DNA of 64,000 bases from Paraburkholderia flava (GTDB lineage Bacteria > Pseudomonadota > Gammaproteobacteria > Burkholderiales > Burkholderiaceae), in the NCBI RefSeq assembly GCF_004359985.1, contig NZ_SMRO01000004.1:124001-188000 (forward strand), given 5' to 3'. The number at the start of each line of letters is the position of its first letter. Position 1 is the first letter of the stretch. The position numbers and the translations under genes are program-made. The notes under the pieces are model-generated. The model searched no databases. It had not been told where the DNA came from and saw nothing but the letters and a program-made list of their open reading frames with translations. Positions 43,547-53,532 of the stretch are shown here, one piece after another.

Positions 43547-44815
43547 TCAGGCCTCGACGGTCTGCACAACGCCCGCGCGTGCGAGCACCGCATTCAGCAG
43601 CACGTCGGCGCCGCGCGTGACGTCGTCGGGCAACGCGTCTTCGGCTTCATTGTGCGACAGACCGTCGACGCATGGGATAAACACCATCGCCGTCGGACAA
43701 TAGCGCGCGAGATGGATCGCATCGTGCCCCGCACCGCTGACGATGCGTTCGTTCGAATAGCCGAGCGCGGCCGCCGCGTCGGCGACGAAGCCGACGCACT
43801 GTTCGTCGAACGGCGTCGCGGGACTCACCCAGTGCGTCGAGATATCGACCTGCACGCCGCGCGTCTGCGCGATCTTCGCGAACGCGTCGCGCAGATCGCG
43901 TTCCATCGCATCGACCTGCGCGTCGTCGGGATGACGCAGATCGACCGTGAACGCGAGCCGCCCCGCGATCGTGTTGCGCGACGCGTTCGGAATCTCGACC
44001 TGACCGATCGTCACGAGACCGCGCGGCGCATAGCCCGCGACGATCTGCTCCAGTTCCGATGCCATCTGTGCGCAGGCGAACAACGCGTCGCGTCGATACG
44101 GCATCGGCGTCGTGCCCGCATGCGCAGCCGTGCCGGTCACCTCGACGTCGAGCCAGCGGATCGACTGGCCGCCCGTCACGATGCCGATCGTCGTGCCGTT
44201 CGCTTCGAGCACGGGGCCTTGTTCGATGTGCGCTTCGAAGTAGGCATCGACGGGTTGATGCTGTGCTTTGCGAAGCGCAGGTGTAGCACCTGGCTCGATG
44301 CCGACCGAGCGCAACGCATCGGCGAGCGTGACGCCTTGTGCATCGCGTGTATCGAGCGCGGTCTGCACGGACATCGCGCCGGTGAATACCGCCGAGCCGA
44401 GCATCGCGGGTGTGAAGCGCGCGCCCTCCTCGTTGGTCCACGATACGATCTCGATCGGCTTGTCGGTGGCGAGGCCCGCGTCGTTCAGGGTACGCACGAC
44501 TTCAAGCGCGGCCAGCACGCCGTAGACGCCGTCGAAGCGCCCGCCTTCGGGTTGCGTGTCGAGATGGCTGCCGATCAGCACCGGCGCCGCATGCGGATCG
44601 GTGCCCGCGCGCGTCGCGAACAGGTTGCCGACTTCGTCGACGCTCACCTGCATGCCCGCGTCGCGACACCACTGCGCGAAACGCTCGCGGCCGAGCCTGT
44701 CTTCATCGGTGAGCGCGAGACGACGCACACCGCCGCGCGGCGTCGCGCCGATCGTCGCCATCTCCATCAGACTCGCCCAGAGCCTCGGGCCATCGACGTG
44801 CAACAGGTCCTTCAT
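43547..44815 (-). CDS. Zn-dependent M20 amidase (hydantoinase/carbamoylase family)
   Basis: The 422-residue dimeric metallo-amidase is related to N-carbamoyl-L-amino acid hydrolase, beta-ureidopropionase and allantoate amidohydrolase. Motifs are LIGSHLDTQPEGGRFDGVYG (metal His/Asp), SWTNEEGARF (metal Glu), YFEAHIEQGPVLEANG, GTAAHAGTTPMPYRRDAL (dimer contact) and IVSGAGHDAIHLA. The start at 44815 is used; the open frame runs much further but is antisense-like there. It lies between an MFS gene and the deacetylase-like gene. Its substrate is probably an N-carbamoyl or N-acyl compound. Confidence 0.92.
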   Translation of the reverse strand: MKDLLHVDGPRLWASLMEMATIGATPRGGVRRLALTDEDRLGRERFAQWCRDAGMQVSVDEVGNLFATRAGTDPHAAPVLIGSHLDTQPEGGRFDGVYGVLAALEVVRTLNDAGLATDKPIEIVSWTNEEGARFTPAMLGSAVFTGAMSVQTALDTRDAQGVTLADALRSVGIEPGATPALRKAQHQPVDAYFEAHIEQGPVLEANGTTIGIVTGGQSIRWLDVEVTGTAAHAGTTPMPYRRDALFACAQMASELEQIVAGYAPRGLVTIGQVEIPNASRNTIAGRLAFTVDLRHPDDAQVDAMERDLRDAFAKIAQTRGVQVDISTHWVSPATPFDEQCVGFVADAAAALGYSNERIVSGAGHDAIHLARYCPTAMVFIPCVDGLSHNEAEDALPDDVTRGADVLLNAVLARAGVVQTVEA

Positions 44816-44862
44816 GTTCCTTCTCCGTTGATCGGTGTGTTCAATGTGCGCTCGATGCGCGT

Positions 44863-46182
44863 TCAGTTCGCGCCGAGCGCATCGCGTGAATCCGCGGTGT
44901 CCGGCTGACTCGCGCGGCGCGCGTCGAGCGCGACGATGCACAACAGCGAGATGCCCGCGAGGCACGTATAAAACACAGCGAGCGGCCACCATTGACCGAT
45001 ATAGCGATGCGCGAGCCACGTACCGACGAGCGGCGTCAAACCGCCGGCGATCGCACCGCACACCTGGTAGGACAGCGAGATCGCCGAGTAGCGCACGCGC
45101 GTGTCGAACACACCGCTGACAAAGCCCGCGATCACCGAATAGAAGCTCGACATACAGATCACCGCGATCGCGATGCCGATCACCATCGGCACGACGCTGC
45201 CGCGCTGCACGAGCACGAACATCGGATACGGCGACAGCATCGCGGCGAGCGCCGCGAGCTTCAGGAAACGCGCGCTGCCGATGCGCTCGGCGATCCATGC
45301 AGCGAGCGGCTGCACGCAGAACTGGATGATCGCGACCGCGAACAGACAGTCGAGAATCAGCGACCGCGCGATGCCGACGTACTGCGTCGTGTACGCGATC
45401 ATGAACGTGTTGGTGAAGTAGACGCCCGCGATGCCGATCGTGTTCGCGCCGATGCACAGCAGCACCAGTCCCCACGCGTTGCGGAACACTTCGGCGACCG
45501 GCAGCTTGAGCGTCTTGCTCGACTCCTTCACGCGCTGGAATTCCGGCGACTCGTTGACGCCGAGCCGGATCAGGATGCCGACGACGAGCAGCACCGCGCT
45601 CGCGAGAAACGGCAGACGCCAGCCCCACGCGAGGAAGTCGGCTTTGTCGAGCGACGTCACCGCGCGGAACGCGACGAGCGACAGGATCAATCCCGCAGGA
45701 CTACCCAACTGCGCAAACGACGCGAAGAACGTGCGACGTCCCTGCGGCGCATGTTCGCCGGCCATCAGCACCGCACCGCCCCACTCGCCGCCGACCGCGA
45801 TGCCCTGCACCACGCGCAGCAGCACGAGCAGCACCGGCGCCAGCATGCCGACGTTCGAATACGACGGCAGCAGCCCGACGCAGACCGTCGCGATGCCCAT
45901 CATCATCAGCGTGGTCATCAGCGCTTTCTTGCGACCGATGCGATCGCCGAGATGCCCGAAGATCAGCCCGCCGAGTGGCCGCGCGAAGAAGCCGACCGCG
46001 AACGTCGCGAACGAAGCCATCGTGCTGACGAACGGATCGTGCGACGGAAAGTACAGCTCGCCGAACACGAGCGCGGCGGCGGTCGCGTAGATGTAGAAGT
46101 CGTACCACTCGATCATCGTGCCGATGAACGCCGCGATGGCGGCGCGCACCGGCTGACGGGTGGGGATGGCGGGTTGGTTCAT
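44863..46182 (-). CDS. MFS transporter, metabolite:H+ symporter (MHS) family
   Basis: The 439-residue inner-membrane importer has 12 helices. MHS marks are RAAIAAFIGTMIEWYDFYIYATAAALVF, the loop GHLGDRIGRKKALMTTLMMMGIATV, and RVVQGIAVGGEWGGAVLMAGEHAP. MHS proteins bring in organic acids, betaines and similar compounds. A GGAGC ribosome site precedes the ATG at 46182. It is first in a same-strand unit with the M20 amidase and deacetylase-like genes, divergent from lysR. Confidence 0.92.
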   Translation of the reverse strand: MNQPAIPTRQPVRAAIAAFIGTMIEWYDFYIYATAAALVFGELYFPSHDPFVSTMASFATFAVGFFARPLGGLIFGHLGDRIGRKKALMTTLMMMGIATVCVGLLPSYSNVGMLAPVLLVLLRVVQGIAVGGEWGGAVLMAGEHAPQGRRTFFASFAQLGSPAGLILSLVAFRAVTSLDKADFLAWGWRLPFLASAVLLVVGILIRLGVNESPEFQRVKESSKTLKLPVAEVFRNAWGLVLLCIGANTIGIAGVYFTNTFMIAYTTQYVGIARSLILDCLFAVAIIQFCVQPLAAWIAERIGSARFLKLAALAAMLSPYPMFVLVQRGSVVPMVIGIAIAVICMSSFYSVIAGFVSGVFDTRVRYSAISLSYQVCGAIAGGLTPLVGTWLAHRYIGQWWPLAVFYTCLAGISLLCIVALDARRASQPDTADSRDALGAN

Positions 46183-46364
46183 GGGGTTGGGCTCCTTGTC
46201 GATCGCGGTTGGCTTCGGGTGTCGACCGAAGTTAGCGCTGCGCTGCTCTGGTCTCACGCTGGGCGTCTGCTGCGGCCATGCAAATAGTTGTGTTGTCGTC
46301 AGCGGCCTTGTCCAGTCGAGGATCGACGGCTGCCGCATGAACCGTTTATCGCCAGCCAGAAAAC

Positions 46365-46410
46365 ATTAGTCAAATTTCCAGTTATTATTCGCCGCATAAA
46401 TATGGCTAAT
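46365..46410. promoter_or_regulatory. Candidate LysR operator upstream of the MFS/amidase/deacetylase operon
   Basis: The arms ATTAGTCA (46365-46372) and TGGCTAAT (46403-46410) form an inverted repeat with one mismatch, separated by an AT-rich 30-bp stretch. It is in the 274-bp divergent gap, 47 bp before the LysR start. It could be a promoter-operator region; this is inference. Confidence 0.45.
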
Positions 46411-46456
46411 ACCTCAAGCCACACCGCAGCCGCACCGCTGCATTCGGAGAGACACC

Positions 46457-47422
46457 ATGCGCGCCGACATCGCCCGCTTCCTGAACGACCGACTCGACTG
46501 GAACCTGCTGCGCACCTACCTCGTGATCATTCAGGAGCGCAGCGTGAGTCGAGCGGCCGCGCGGCTCTATGTGACGCAGCCGGCCGTGAGCCAGGCGCTG
46601 AAGCGGCTGGAAGACACGCTCGGCCGCAAGCTGATCGAGCGACGCGGCCCGACCTTCACGCCGACCCAGGCGGGCGAAGAGGTGTACCGGATCGCGAGCG
46701 ACATCTACGGCAACATCTCGCGGCTCGAGACCGAACTCGACGATCGCGTCGACGACATCACCGGTTCGATCCGGCTGCTGAGCATCAGCCGGATCGATTC
46801 GCCGGTGTACGACGAATTCCTCGCGGAGTTTCATCGCGCGTATCCGCGGATCGATCTGCAGATCGAGGTGATGCGTTCGTCGGACATCATCTCGTCGCTG
46901 CTGCAGAAAACCGCGACTGCAGGACTCAGCCTGTGCCGCATGCCCGTCGACAAGCTGGAGATGCGTTGCTTCCTGCGACAGCGTTATGCGATTTTCTGCG
47001 GACGGCATCATCGATTGTTCGGCCAGTCGCAACTGACGATGCAGGACCTGCTCGCGGAAAACTTCGTATCGTTCACGAGCGACCAGATCGGCGACAGCCT
47101 GTCGCCGCTGACCGTGTTTCGCGATCAGAAGGGTTTTACGGGGAGGATCGTCGCGTCGTCGGCGAGTCTCGACGAGGTGCGTCGATTGATCTTCGCGGGC
47201 TATGGCGTCGGGTGCCTGCCTGAGCACATCGTGCGCGACGACGTCGCGCAGCAGCGACTATGGCGCCTGCCGCCCGACGACGGACTCGCGGATGTGGACG
47301 TGCATCTGCTGTGGCATCGCGACCGCAAGATGAGCGCCGCCGATCATGCGTTTCTCGACAGCATGGAGCGGTGCATGCAGCGGTATTCGCTGGCGGAGCG
47401 GTTGGGGAGTGTGAGGCAGTAG
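46457..47422 (+). CDS. LysR family transcriptional regulator
   Basis: The 321-residue protein has an N-terminal helix-turn-helix (ERSVSRAAARLYVTQPAVSQALKRLEDTLGRKLIERRG) and a LysR effector domain. The latter has SIRLLSISRIDSPVYDEFLAEFHRAYPRIDLQIEV and the late GYGVGCLPEHIV. It is divergent from the MFS/amidase/deacetylase genes and very probably senses their substrate. The ATG follows GAGAGACACC. Confidence 0.93.
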   Translation: MRADIARFLNDRLDWNLLRTYLVIIQERSVSRAAARLYVTQPAVSQALKRLEDTLGRKLIERRGPTFTPTQAGEEVYRIASDIYGNISRLETELDDRVDDITGSIRLLSISRIDSPVYDEFLAEFHRAYPRIDLQIEVMRSSDIISSLLQKTATAGLSLCRMPVDKLEMRCFLRQRYAIFCGRHHRLFGQSQLTMQDLLAENFVSFTSDQIGDSLSPLTVFRDQKGFTGRIVASSASLDEVRRLIFAGYGVGCLPEHIVRDDVAQQRLWRLPPDDGLADVDVHLLWHRDRKMSAADHAFLDSMERCMQRYSLAERLGSVRQ

Positions 47423-47577
47423 GGTTGGTAGGACGACCGCGTGGCGCGCCGCGAGAAGCAGGAAAGTGCGGAATCAGGCTACCGCGCCCGAGTGAAACAG
47501 GAACATGCGTGGAGTGGCGAGGTGATGCTCTTGCGCGGCAGGCAGGCCAGCCGACACGCCTCGCCGGACTGAAAAAC

Positions 47578-48036
47578 TCAGAAGCCGCGCGACAGCACCG
47601 CAACGCCGATCGTGACGACACCGAGCACGAGATTCACGATGACGAGGCGTCGCACGGTGCCGACTGCGCGTGCGCCATCGGGCCAGTTCTGCGCCTGCAC
47701 GGCGCGGCGGATGCGCGGAAATACGGCGAAGCGGATGTGTCCGAACATCAGCATCATCACGATGCCGAGGCCGGCCATCGCGTGCAGTTGCCAGAGTGCG
47801 TGACTGCCGCCGAACTGCATCAGCAGGAAGCCGCCTGACAGCAGGATGACGAGCACCGATACACCGACCCAGTTGAAGAATCGTCCGAACACCGACTCCC
47901 AGAGCGGCAGCCGCAATTGCGGTGAGAGATCGGCGAGTGCGGGACGCAGGCAGAAATGCGCGAAAACCATGCCGCCGATCCATACGGCCACGCCGAGCAG
48001 ATGCAGAAAGAGTGCGACTTCGGTCGCTATAGACAT
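47578..48036 (-). CDS. CopD-like small membrane protein
   Basis: The 152-residue protein has four hydrophobic segments: VALFLHLLGVAVWIGGMVFAHF, FNWVGVSVLVILLSGGFLLM, WQLHAMAGLGIVMMLMFGHI and LVIVNLVLGVVTIGVAVL. The FLHLLGVAVWIGG opening with His in helices is the pattern of the CopD/haem-or-copper membrane group. The start at 48036 is taken because upstream residues are not membrane-like. Function is uncertain; copper handling is the family suggestion. Confidence 0.78.
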   Translation of the reverse strand: MSIATEVALFLHLLGVAVWIGGMVFAHFCLRPALADLSPQLRLPLWESVFGRFFNWVGVSVLVILLSGGFLLMQFGGSHALWQLHAMAGLGIVMMLMFGHIRFAVFPRIRRAVQAQNWPDGARAVGTVRRLVIVNLVLGVVTIGVAVLSRGF

Positions 48037-48219
48037 TTGTTTTTTCCTTCCTGGTTTTTGGGGTGGGTGCGGTGGCACGCGAGTGCTTTGTCGTGCTTTA
48101 CTTGCTTGCTGCTATTGAGCGCTTTCGACCGGTTTGTGTTTAATCGGTTCATTTTGTGTAGGGTATTTCTTTTTGCCTGCGTGCGCTCTTCTATCTTTTC
48201 GCTCGTGCGGTGCTTATTT
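48037..48219. other. Flanking non-coding DNA left of the inverted-repeat element
   Basis: It is AT-richer than the chromosome around it (for example TTTAATCGGTTCATTTTGTG) and has T-rich runs. It holds the start region of the CopD-like gene. No gene or hairpin terminator was identified. Confidence 0.4.
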
Positions 48220-48847
48220 GCGCCTCGCGGCGCAGGCGTTGCCCCTGTGCGGGGCGGCACCTACTTTTCTTTGCCGCGGCAAAGAAAAGTAGGCAAAAGA
48301 AAGCCGCTGAGACGAAGCTTCTCTTTTCCGTGTGCTGACTCGGTGGCACTCGCCTAAGTGGGCACCACGCTCACTCTGTCTAGTGGTCCGAGACGAGATC
48401 GTCCCCCGCATAGCGACGCGAAGTGACAAGGGGCCCGCACATCCCGCGGCGCACTGGTGTGCGCGCGGACCGGTCTGCTCAGGAAACCATCTGGAAAGTT
48501 GGGACGCAGACAAAACGCGATCGCGTTGAGCGTCGATGAGTGGCTGCCACCAACACTGGCCGCCCCGCCAGGCGATCACATTGAACCGAAGGGGGTTATG
48601 CCCCTCGGCGGCGAAGCCCGCCGGAACGGATGACTGCCTTGTCACGAAGGCAAGCGGCGCGAGGGCTGGTCTCGTCTCGGACCACTATGCAGAGTGAGCG
48701 TGGCGCCCACTTAGGCGAGTGCCACCGAGGCAACACGCGGAAAGGACCTGGTAACGTTTCGAGCGGCTTTCTTTGCCTACTTTCTTTGCCGCGGCAAAGA
48801 AAGTAGGTGCCGCCCCGCACAGGGGCAACGCGCGCGCCGCGAGGCGC
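48220..48847. repeat. 628-bp inverted-repeat element with ~180-bp arms
   Basis: The left arm (48220-48398) and right arm (48670-48847) are long inverted copies, both running from GCGCCTCGCGGCGC through TTGCCCCTGTGCGGGGCGGC to GGTGGCACTCGCCTAAGTGGG and TAGTGGTCCGAGACGAGA. Each arm carries its own perfect palindrome around TTTGCCGCGGCAAA (34 bp at 48260-48293, 32 bp at 48776-48807). The 271-bp centre is not protein-like. Short open frames in the arms are low-complexity by-products. This looks like an intergenic repeat that Burkholderia-type genomes carry in many copies, though copy number cannot be checked here. It lies between the CopD-like gene and parC. Confidence 0.88.
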
Positions 48848-48918
48848 TAAATCGCAGCCGCCTGCCAGGGCAAAACAACAACGACAACAACAAGCCACCG
48901 CCCAGGCAAAAACCAAAA

Positions 48919-51240
48919 CTATTGAGTCGCCACTGGCCGCAAACTCAACTGTTTCAACTTAGTATCCGGCAACCGCCCCTTCCTCGCCCGCTTCCCGACA
49001 TGCGGCGTCAACGCAGCGCCCGCAAAAACTTCTTCATAAAGCTTCCCACCGCGCCCGGTGCCCGCCACCACAAGCCCAGCCTTCCCGATGGCAAGCGCCT
49101 GCACCAGCGACTCATTTTCATCGAGCGCCATCAACGTCACGCCACGCCCGCCACCCGACAACGTCTTCATCTCATCGAGCCCAAACACCAGCAACCGTCC
49201 ACCACCCGACAGACACGCCACCCGCGTCGCATCCGGCAACATCGGCATTGGCACAAGCGGCGTCGCGCCCGCGTCGATCGTCATAAACGACTTGCCCGCC
49301 TTCACGCGGCTCACCATATCGCCGACCTTCGCGATAAAACCAAAGCCATTACTCGACGCAAGCAACAACTGCTGCTCCGCCGACGCCGCGTAGTAGTGCA
49401 TCAGATGCGTACCCGACTCAAGCTCGATCAACGACGTCACCGGCACGCCATCGCCGCGCCCACCTGGCAACAACGCGACCGCGACCGAATAGACGCGTCC
49501 TTTGCTGCCCCACGCGATCAGCGTATCGGGCGTGCGGCACTGGAACGCTGCGTACAAACCGTCGCCGGCCTTGAACGTGAAACTCGCCGCGTCGAGCCCA
49601 TGCCCCTTCAATGCGCGCACCCAGCCGCGCTGCGAGACGACGACCGTCACCGGCTCGTCGACGACGCGCGTTTCGAACGTCGCGCGCTTCTCCTGCTGGA
49701 TCAACGTGCGGCGCTCGTCGCCGTACTGCTTCGCGTCGCCGTCGATTTCCTTGATGATCAGCCGCTTCATCGCCGCTTCGCTGCCGAGCAGTTCCTCGAG
49801 CTTCGCCTTTTCATCGCGCAGCTCGGACAGTTCCTTCTCGATCTTGATCTTCTCGAGACGCGCCAACTGACGCAGCCGGATTTCGAGAATGTCCTCGGCC
49901 TGGCGGTCGGACAGTCCGAATGCGGCAATCAACGCGGCCTTCGGTTCGTCCGATTCGCGGATGATGCGGATCACCTCGTCGATATTCAGGAAGACGATCA
50001 TCCGCCCTTCGAGAATATGAATCCGGTCATTGACCTTCGTCAGGCGATGCTGCGTGCGTCGCGTGACGGTGACAAAGCGGAAGCCGATCCACTCCTGCAG
50101 AATCTCGCGCAGCCCCTTCTGCCGAGGCCGGCCGTCCGCGCCGACCATCACGAGATTCAGCGACGCATTCGACTCAAGGCTCGTATGCGCGAGCAGCGTG
50201 TTGACGAACTCGGTCTGGTCGACGCGGCTCGTCTTCGGCTCGAACACGATGCGCACCGGCGCATCCTTGCCCGACTCGTCGCGCACGGCATCGAGCAGCG
50301 CGAGCAGCGTCTGCTTCGTCTGCAACTGTTCCGGCGTCAGCGTCTTCTTGCCGAGCTTCAGCTTCGGATTGGTCTGCTCTTCGATTTCTTCGAGCACCTT
50401 TTGCGACGACGTGCCCGGCGGTAGTTCGTTGAACACGACCTGCCACTGGCCGCGCGCCATCTCTTCGATCTTCCAGCGCGCACGCACTTTCAGGCTGCCG
50501 CGACCGGTCTCGTATGCGGCCGCGATCTCGGCTTCGCTCGAAATGATCTGGCCGCCGCCCGGGAAGTCGGGGCCCGGCACCAGCTGCATCAGATCGGCGT
50601 GCGTGAGCGACGGATTGCGGATCATCGCGACTGCTGCGGTCGCGACTTCGCGCAGGTTGTGCGACGGGATTTCGGTGGCGAGGCCGACTGCAATCCCCGA
50701 CGCGCCGTTCAGCAACACGAACGGCAGCCGTGCCGGCAGCAGCTTCGGCTCCTGGAACGAGCCGTCGTAGTTCGGCATGAAATCGACGGTGCCCTGGTCG
50801 ATTTCGTCGAGCAGCAGTTTCGCGATCGGCGTGAGGCGCGCTTCGGTGTAGCGCATCGCCGCCGCGCCGTCGCCGTCGCGCGAGCCGAAGTTGCCCTGGC
50901 CGTCGATCAGCGGATAGCGCATCGAGAAGTCCTGCGCGAGCCGCACGAGTGCGTCGTACGCGGACTGGTCGCCGTGCGGGTGATACTTGCCGAGCACATC
51001 GCCGACGACGCGCGCGGACTTCACCGGCTTCGCATTATCGGCGAGGCCCATCTCGTTCATCGCGAACAGGATGCGGCGCTGCACGGGCTTCTGGCCGTCG
51101 CACACGTCGGGCAGCGCGCGGCCCTTGACCACGCTCACCGCGTAGTCGAGATACGCGCGCTCCGCGTAATTGCCGAGCGTCAGGAAGTCGCCTTCGGGCG
51201 GCGCGGGCTCGGTGAAAAGATCGGGAGTGTTGTCGTCCAT
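48919..51240 (-). CDS. parC: DNA topoisomerase IV subunit A
   Basis: The 773-residue ParC, with ParE, unlinks daughter chromosomes. The active-site Tyr is in [14 protein letters not shown]. The quinolone-determining segment reads [20 protein letters not shown], with Gln and Asp at the places of E. coli Ser80 and Glu84. The C-terminal beta-pinwheel has repeats such as [12 protein letters not shown]. Full length. It lies 84 bp after parE on the same strand, so the two form one operon. Confidence 0.96.
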   Translation of the reverse strand: MDDNTPDLFTEPAPPEGDFLTLGNYAERAYLDYAVSVVKGRALPDVCDGQKPVQRRILFAMNEMGLADNAKPVKSARVVGDVLGKYHPHGDQSAYDALVRLAQDFSMRYPLIDGQGNFGSRDGDGAAAMRYTEARLTPIAKLLLDEIDQGTVDFMPNYDGSFQEPKLLPARLPFVLLNGASGIAVGLATEIPSHNLREVATAAVAMIRNPSLTHADLMQLVPGPDFPGGGQIISSEAEIAAAYETGRGSLKVRARWKIEEMARGQWQVVFNELPPGTSSQKVLEEIEEQTNPKLKLGKKTLTPEQLQTKQTLLALLDAVRDESGKDAPVRIVFEPKTSRVDQTEFVNTLLAHTSLESNASLNLVMVGADGRPRQKGLREILQEWIGFRFVTVTRRTQHRLTKVNDRIHILEGRMIVFLNIDEVIRIIRESDEPKAALIAAFGLSDRQAEDILEIRLRQLARLEKIKIEKELSELRDEKAKLEELLGSEAAMKRLIIKEIDGDAKQYGDERRTLIQQEKRATFETRVVDEPVTVVVSQRGWVRALKGHGLDAASFTFKAGDGLYAAFQCRTPDTLIAWGSKGRVYSVAVALLPGGRGDGVPVTSLIELESGTHLMHYYAASAEQQLLLASSNGFGFIAKVGDMVSRVKAGKSFMTIDAGATPLVPMPMLPDATRVACLSGGGRLLVFGLDEMKTLSGGGRGVTLMALDENESLVQALAIGKAGLVVAGTGRGGKLYEEVFAGAALTPHVGKRARKGRLPDTKLKQLSLRPVATQ

Positions 51241-51324
51241 CTGGATTCCGTGTCCGTATTAGCTGCGAGCGGGTGCGGGCCGTGGCGTATCGTTATATCG
51301 AAACGCCGCGTGGCGCGCAGGCGC

Positions 51325-53310
51325 TCAGATATCCGCTTCGACTTCGTTGCCGTTTTCTTCGAGCCACGTGCGGCGCGCAGCGGCTTCGCCCTTGCCCATC
51401 AGCATCGTCATCCGCGCGACGGTCGCATCGAAGTCGAGATCGCCGAGCGCGACCGGTGACAGCCGACGCGTGTCGGGATTCATCGTCGTGTCCCACAGCT
51501 GCTCGGCGCTCATTTCGCCAAGCCCCTTGAAGCGGCTGATGGTCCATTGCGATTCGCGCACACCGTCCTTGCGCAGCTTGTCGAGAATCGCCTCGAGTTC
51601 GCCTTCGTCGAGCGCGTAAAGTTTCTGCGCGGGCTTCTTGCCGCGCGCGGGCGCATCGACGCGAAACAGCGGTGGCCGCGCGACGTGCACGTGGCCGCGT
51701 TCGATCAGCAGCGGAAAGTGTTTGAAGAACAGTGTGAGCAGCAGCACCTGGATGTGCGCGCCGTCGACGTCCGCGTCGGACAAAATGCAGATCTTGCCGT
51801 AGCGCAGATTCGACAGGTCGACGGTATCGTCCGGGCTGTGCGGATCGACGCCGATCGCGACCGAGATGTCGTGCACTTCGTTGTTCGCGAACAGTCGGTC
51901 GCGTTCGGTTTCCCACGTGTTCAGCACCTTGCCGCGCAGCGGCAGGATCGCCTGATATTCCTTGTCGCGGCCCATCTTCGCGGAGCCTCCCGCCGAGTCA
52001 CCCTCGACGAGGAACAGTTCGTTGCGCTCGATATCGGTGGTCTCGCAGTCGACCAGCTTGCCCGGCAGCACCGCGATACCCGAACTCTTGCGCTTCTCGA
52101 CCTTCTGCCCGGCGCGCGTGCGCGCCTGCGCCTGCTTGATCACGAGATCGGCGAGCTTCTTGCCGTGCTCGACGTGCTGGTTGAGCCACAGTTCGAGCCC
52201 CGGCCGCGTGAACGACGACACCAGTTTCACCGCGTCGCGACTGTTCAGGCGTTCCTTGATCTGACCTTGGAACTGCGGATCGAGCACCTTCGCCGACAGC
52301 ACGAACGACACACGCGCGAACACGTCCTCAGCGAGCAGCTTCACGCCCTTCGGCTGCAGGTTATGCAATTCGACGAAGCTCTTCACCGCCTGGTAGAGAC
52401 CATCGCGCAAGCCCGATTCATGCGTGCCGCCGGCCGGCGTCGGGATCAGGTTCACGTACGACTCGCGCGTGAGCGGCCCTTCCTCGCTCCACGCGACGAC
52501 CCATGCAGCGCCCTCGCCTTCGGCGAAGGTTTCTTCGTTCGAGCGCGAGCTTTCCGCGTAGCGTTCGCCTTCGAATACTGGGATCAGCAGTTCGCTGCCG
52601 GCCATCCCTTCGAGCAGGTAGCCGCGCAAGCCGTCTTCGTATTTCCAGGTTTGACGTTCGCCGGTTTTCTCGGTAACGAGCGTCACTTCGACACCCGGCA
52701 GCAACACCGCCTTCGAGCGCAGCAGACGTTGCAGTTCACCGATCGGCAGATTCGGCGAATCGAAATACTTGGTGTTCGCCCAGACCGTGACGCGCGTGCC
52801 CGACTTCTTGTCGCCCTTGCCGAGGTTGCGCACTTCGAGCTGGCGCACGACGTCGCCGTTCGAGAAGCCCATTTCAGCGACCTTGCCGTCGCGCCATACG
52901 GTCACGTCGAGTCGCGTGGACAGCGCGTTCGTCACCGACACGCCGACGCCGTGCAAACCGCCCGAGAATGTGTACGCGCCGCCCGCGGCCTTGTCGAACT
53001 TGCCGCCTGCATGGAGGCGCGTGTAGACGATCTCGACGACCGGCACGCCTTCTTCCGGATGCATGCCGAACGGAATGCCGCGCCCGTCGTCTTCGACCGA
53101 TACCGACTGGTCCGTGTGCAGCGTGACCGTGATCTGTTTGCCGTAGCCACCGAGCGCTTCGTCCGATGCGTTGTCGATGACTTCCTGAATGATGTGCAGC
53201 GGATTCTCGGTGCGCGTGTACATGCCGGGCCGTTGCTTGACCGGCTCCAGGCCCTTCAGCACCTTGATCGACGCTTCGCTATAAGTAGCGCTTGGCTTTT
53301 TCGTAGACAT
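51325..53310 (-). CDS. parE: DNA topoisomerase IV subunit B
   Basis: The 661-residue ATPase subunit of topoisomerase IV has GHKL motifs (EVIDNASDEALGGYG, VEDDGRGIPFGMHPEEGVP, FSGGLHGVGVSVTNALS). It also has the TOPRIM motifs LVEGDSAGGSAKMGRDKEYQ, PLRGKVLN and LSDADVDGAHI. The start MSTKKPSATYSEASIKVLKG at 53310 is preferred. A second ATG seven codons upstream (53331) is possible. parC follows. Confidence 0.96.
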   Translation of the reverse strand: MSTKKPSATYSEASIKVLKGLEPVKQRPGMYTRTENPLHIIQEVIDNASDEALGGYGKQITVTLHTDQSVSVEDDGRGIPFGMHPEEGVPVVEIVYTRLHAGGKFDKAAGGAYTFSGGLHGVGVSVTNALSTRLDVTVWRDGKVAEMGFSNGDVVRQLEVRNLGKGDKKSGTRVTVWANTKYFDSPNLPIGELQRLLRSKAVLLPGVEVTLVTEKTGERQTWKYEDGLRGYLLEGMAGSELLIPVFEGERYAESSRSNEETFAEGEGAAWVVAWSEEGPLTRESYVNLIPTPAGGTHESGLRDGLYQAVKSFVELHNLQPKGVKLLAEDVFARVSFVLSAKVLDPQFQGQIKERLNSRDAVKLVSSFTRPGLELWLNQHVEHGKKLADLVIKQAQARTRAGQKVEKRKSSGIAVLPGKLVDCETTDIERNELFLVEGDSAGGSAKMGRDKEYQAILPLRGKVLNTWETERDRLFANNEVHDISVAIGVDPHSPDDTVDLSNLRYGKICILSDADVDGAHIQVLLLTLFFKHFPLLIERGHVHVARPPLFRVDAPARGKKPAQKLYALDEGELEAILDKLRKDGVRESQWTISRFKGLGEMSAEQLWDTTMNPDTRRLSPVALGDLDFDATVARMTMLMGKGEAAARRTWLEENGNEVEADI

Positions 53311-53532
53311 GGCTTGCTGGGTTCCGTCCATTTACTGTCCACAGATCCTGTGGACATCTGCGTGGACAATGCGTTGAGCTTTCAAAAAAAGCGAAACGAA
53401 ACAACGCGGTGACTGGGGGTGCCCGTTCTGCGGGCAGCCCGTTGGTTCGCGGGGTATTTTACTGATTTCGATGCATGCGGCAATTTACGTGGGCGGTTCG
53501 TGCTTACCGCTTCCCGCCCGCCCGCGCGCCCG

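Noticed and set aside
43547..45628. Very long upstream extension (693 codons) of the M20 amidase
   Set aside because: The extra part overlaps the MFS gene in another frame and is Arg/Ala-rich. The start at 44815 gives the normal family length and N-terminus.
48220..48847. CRISPR array or phage attachment site at the repeat region
   Set aside because: There are only two arms in inverted orientation, with no regular spacers and no integrase or Cas genes nearby.
48214..48916. Short hypothetical proteins within the inverted-repeat element
   Set aside because: They arise from the repeat arms (APRGARVAPVRGGTYF-type peptides), show no independent coding signs, and recur because the DNA is repeated.
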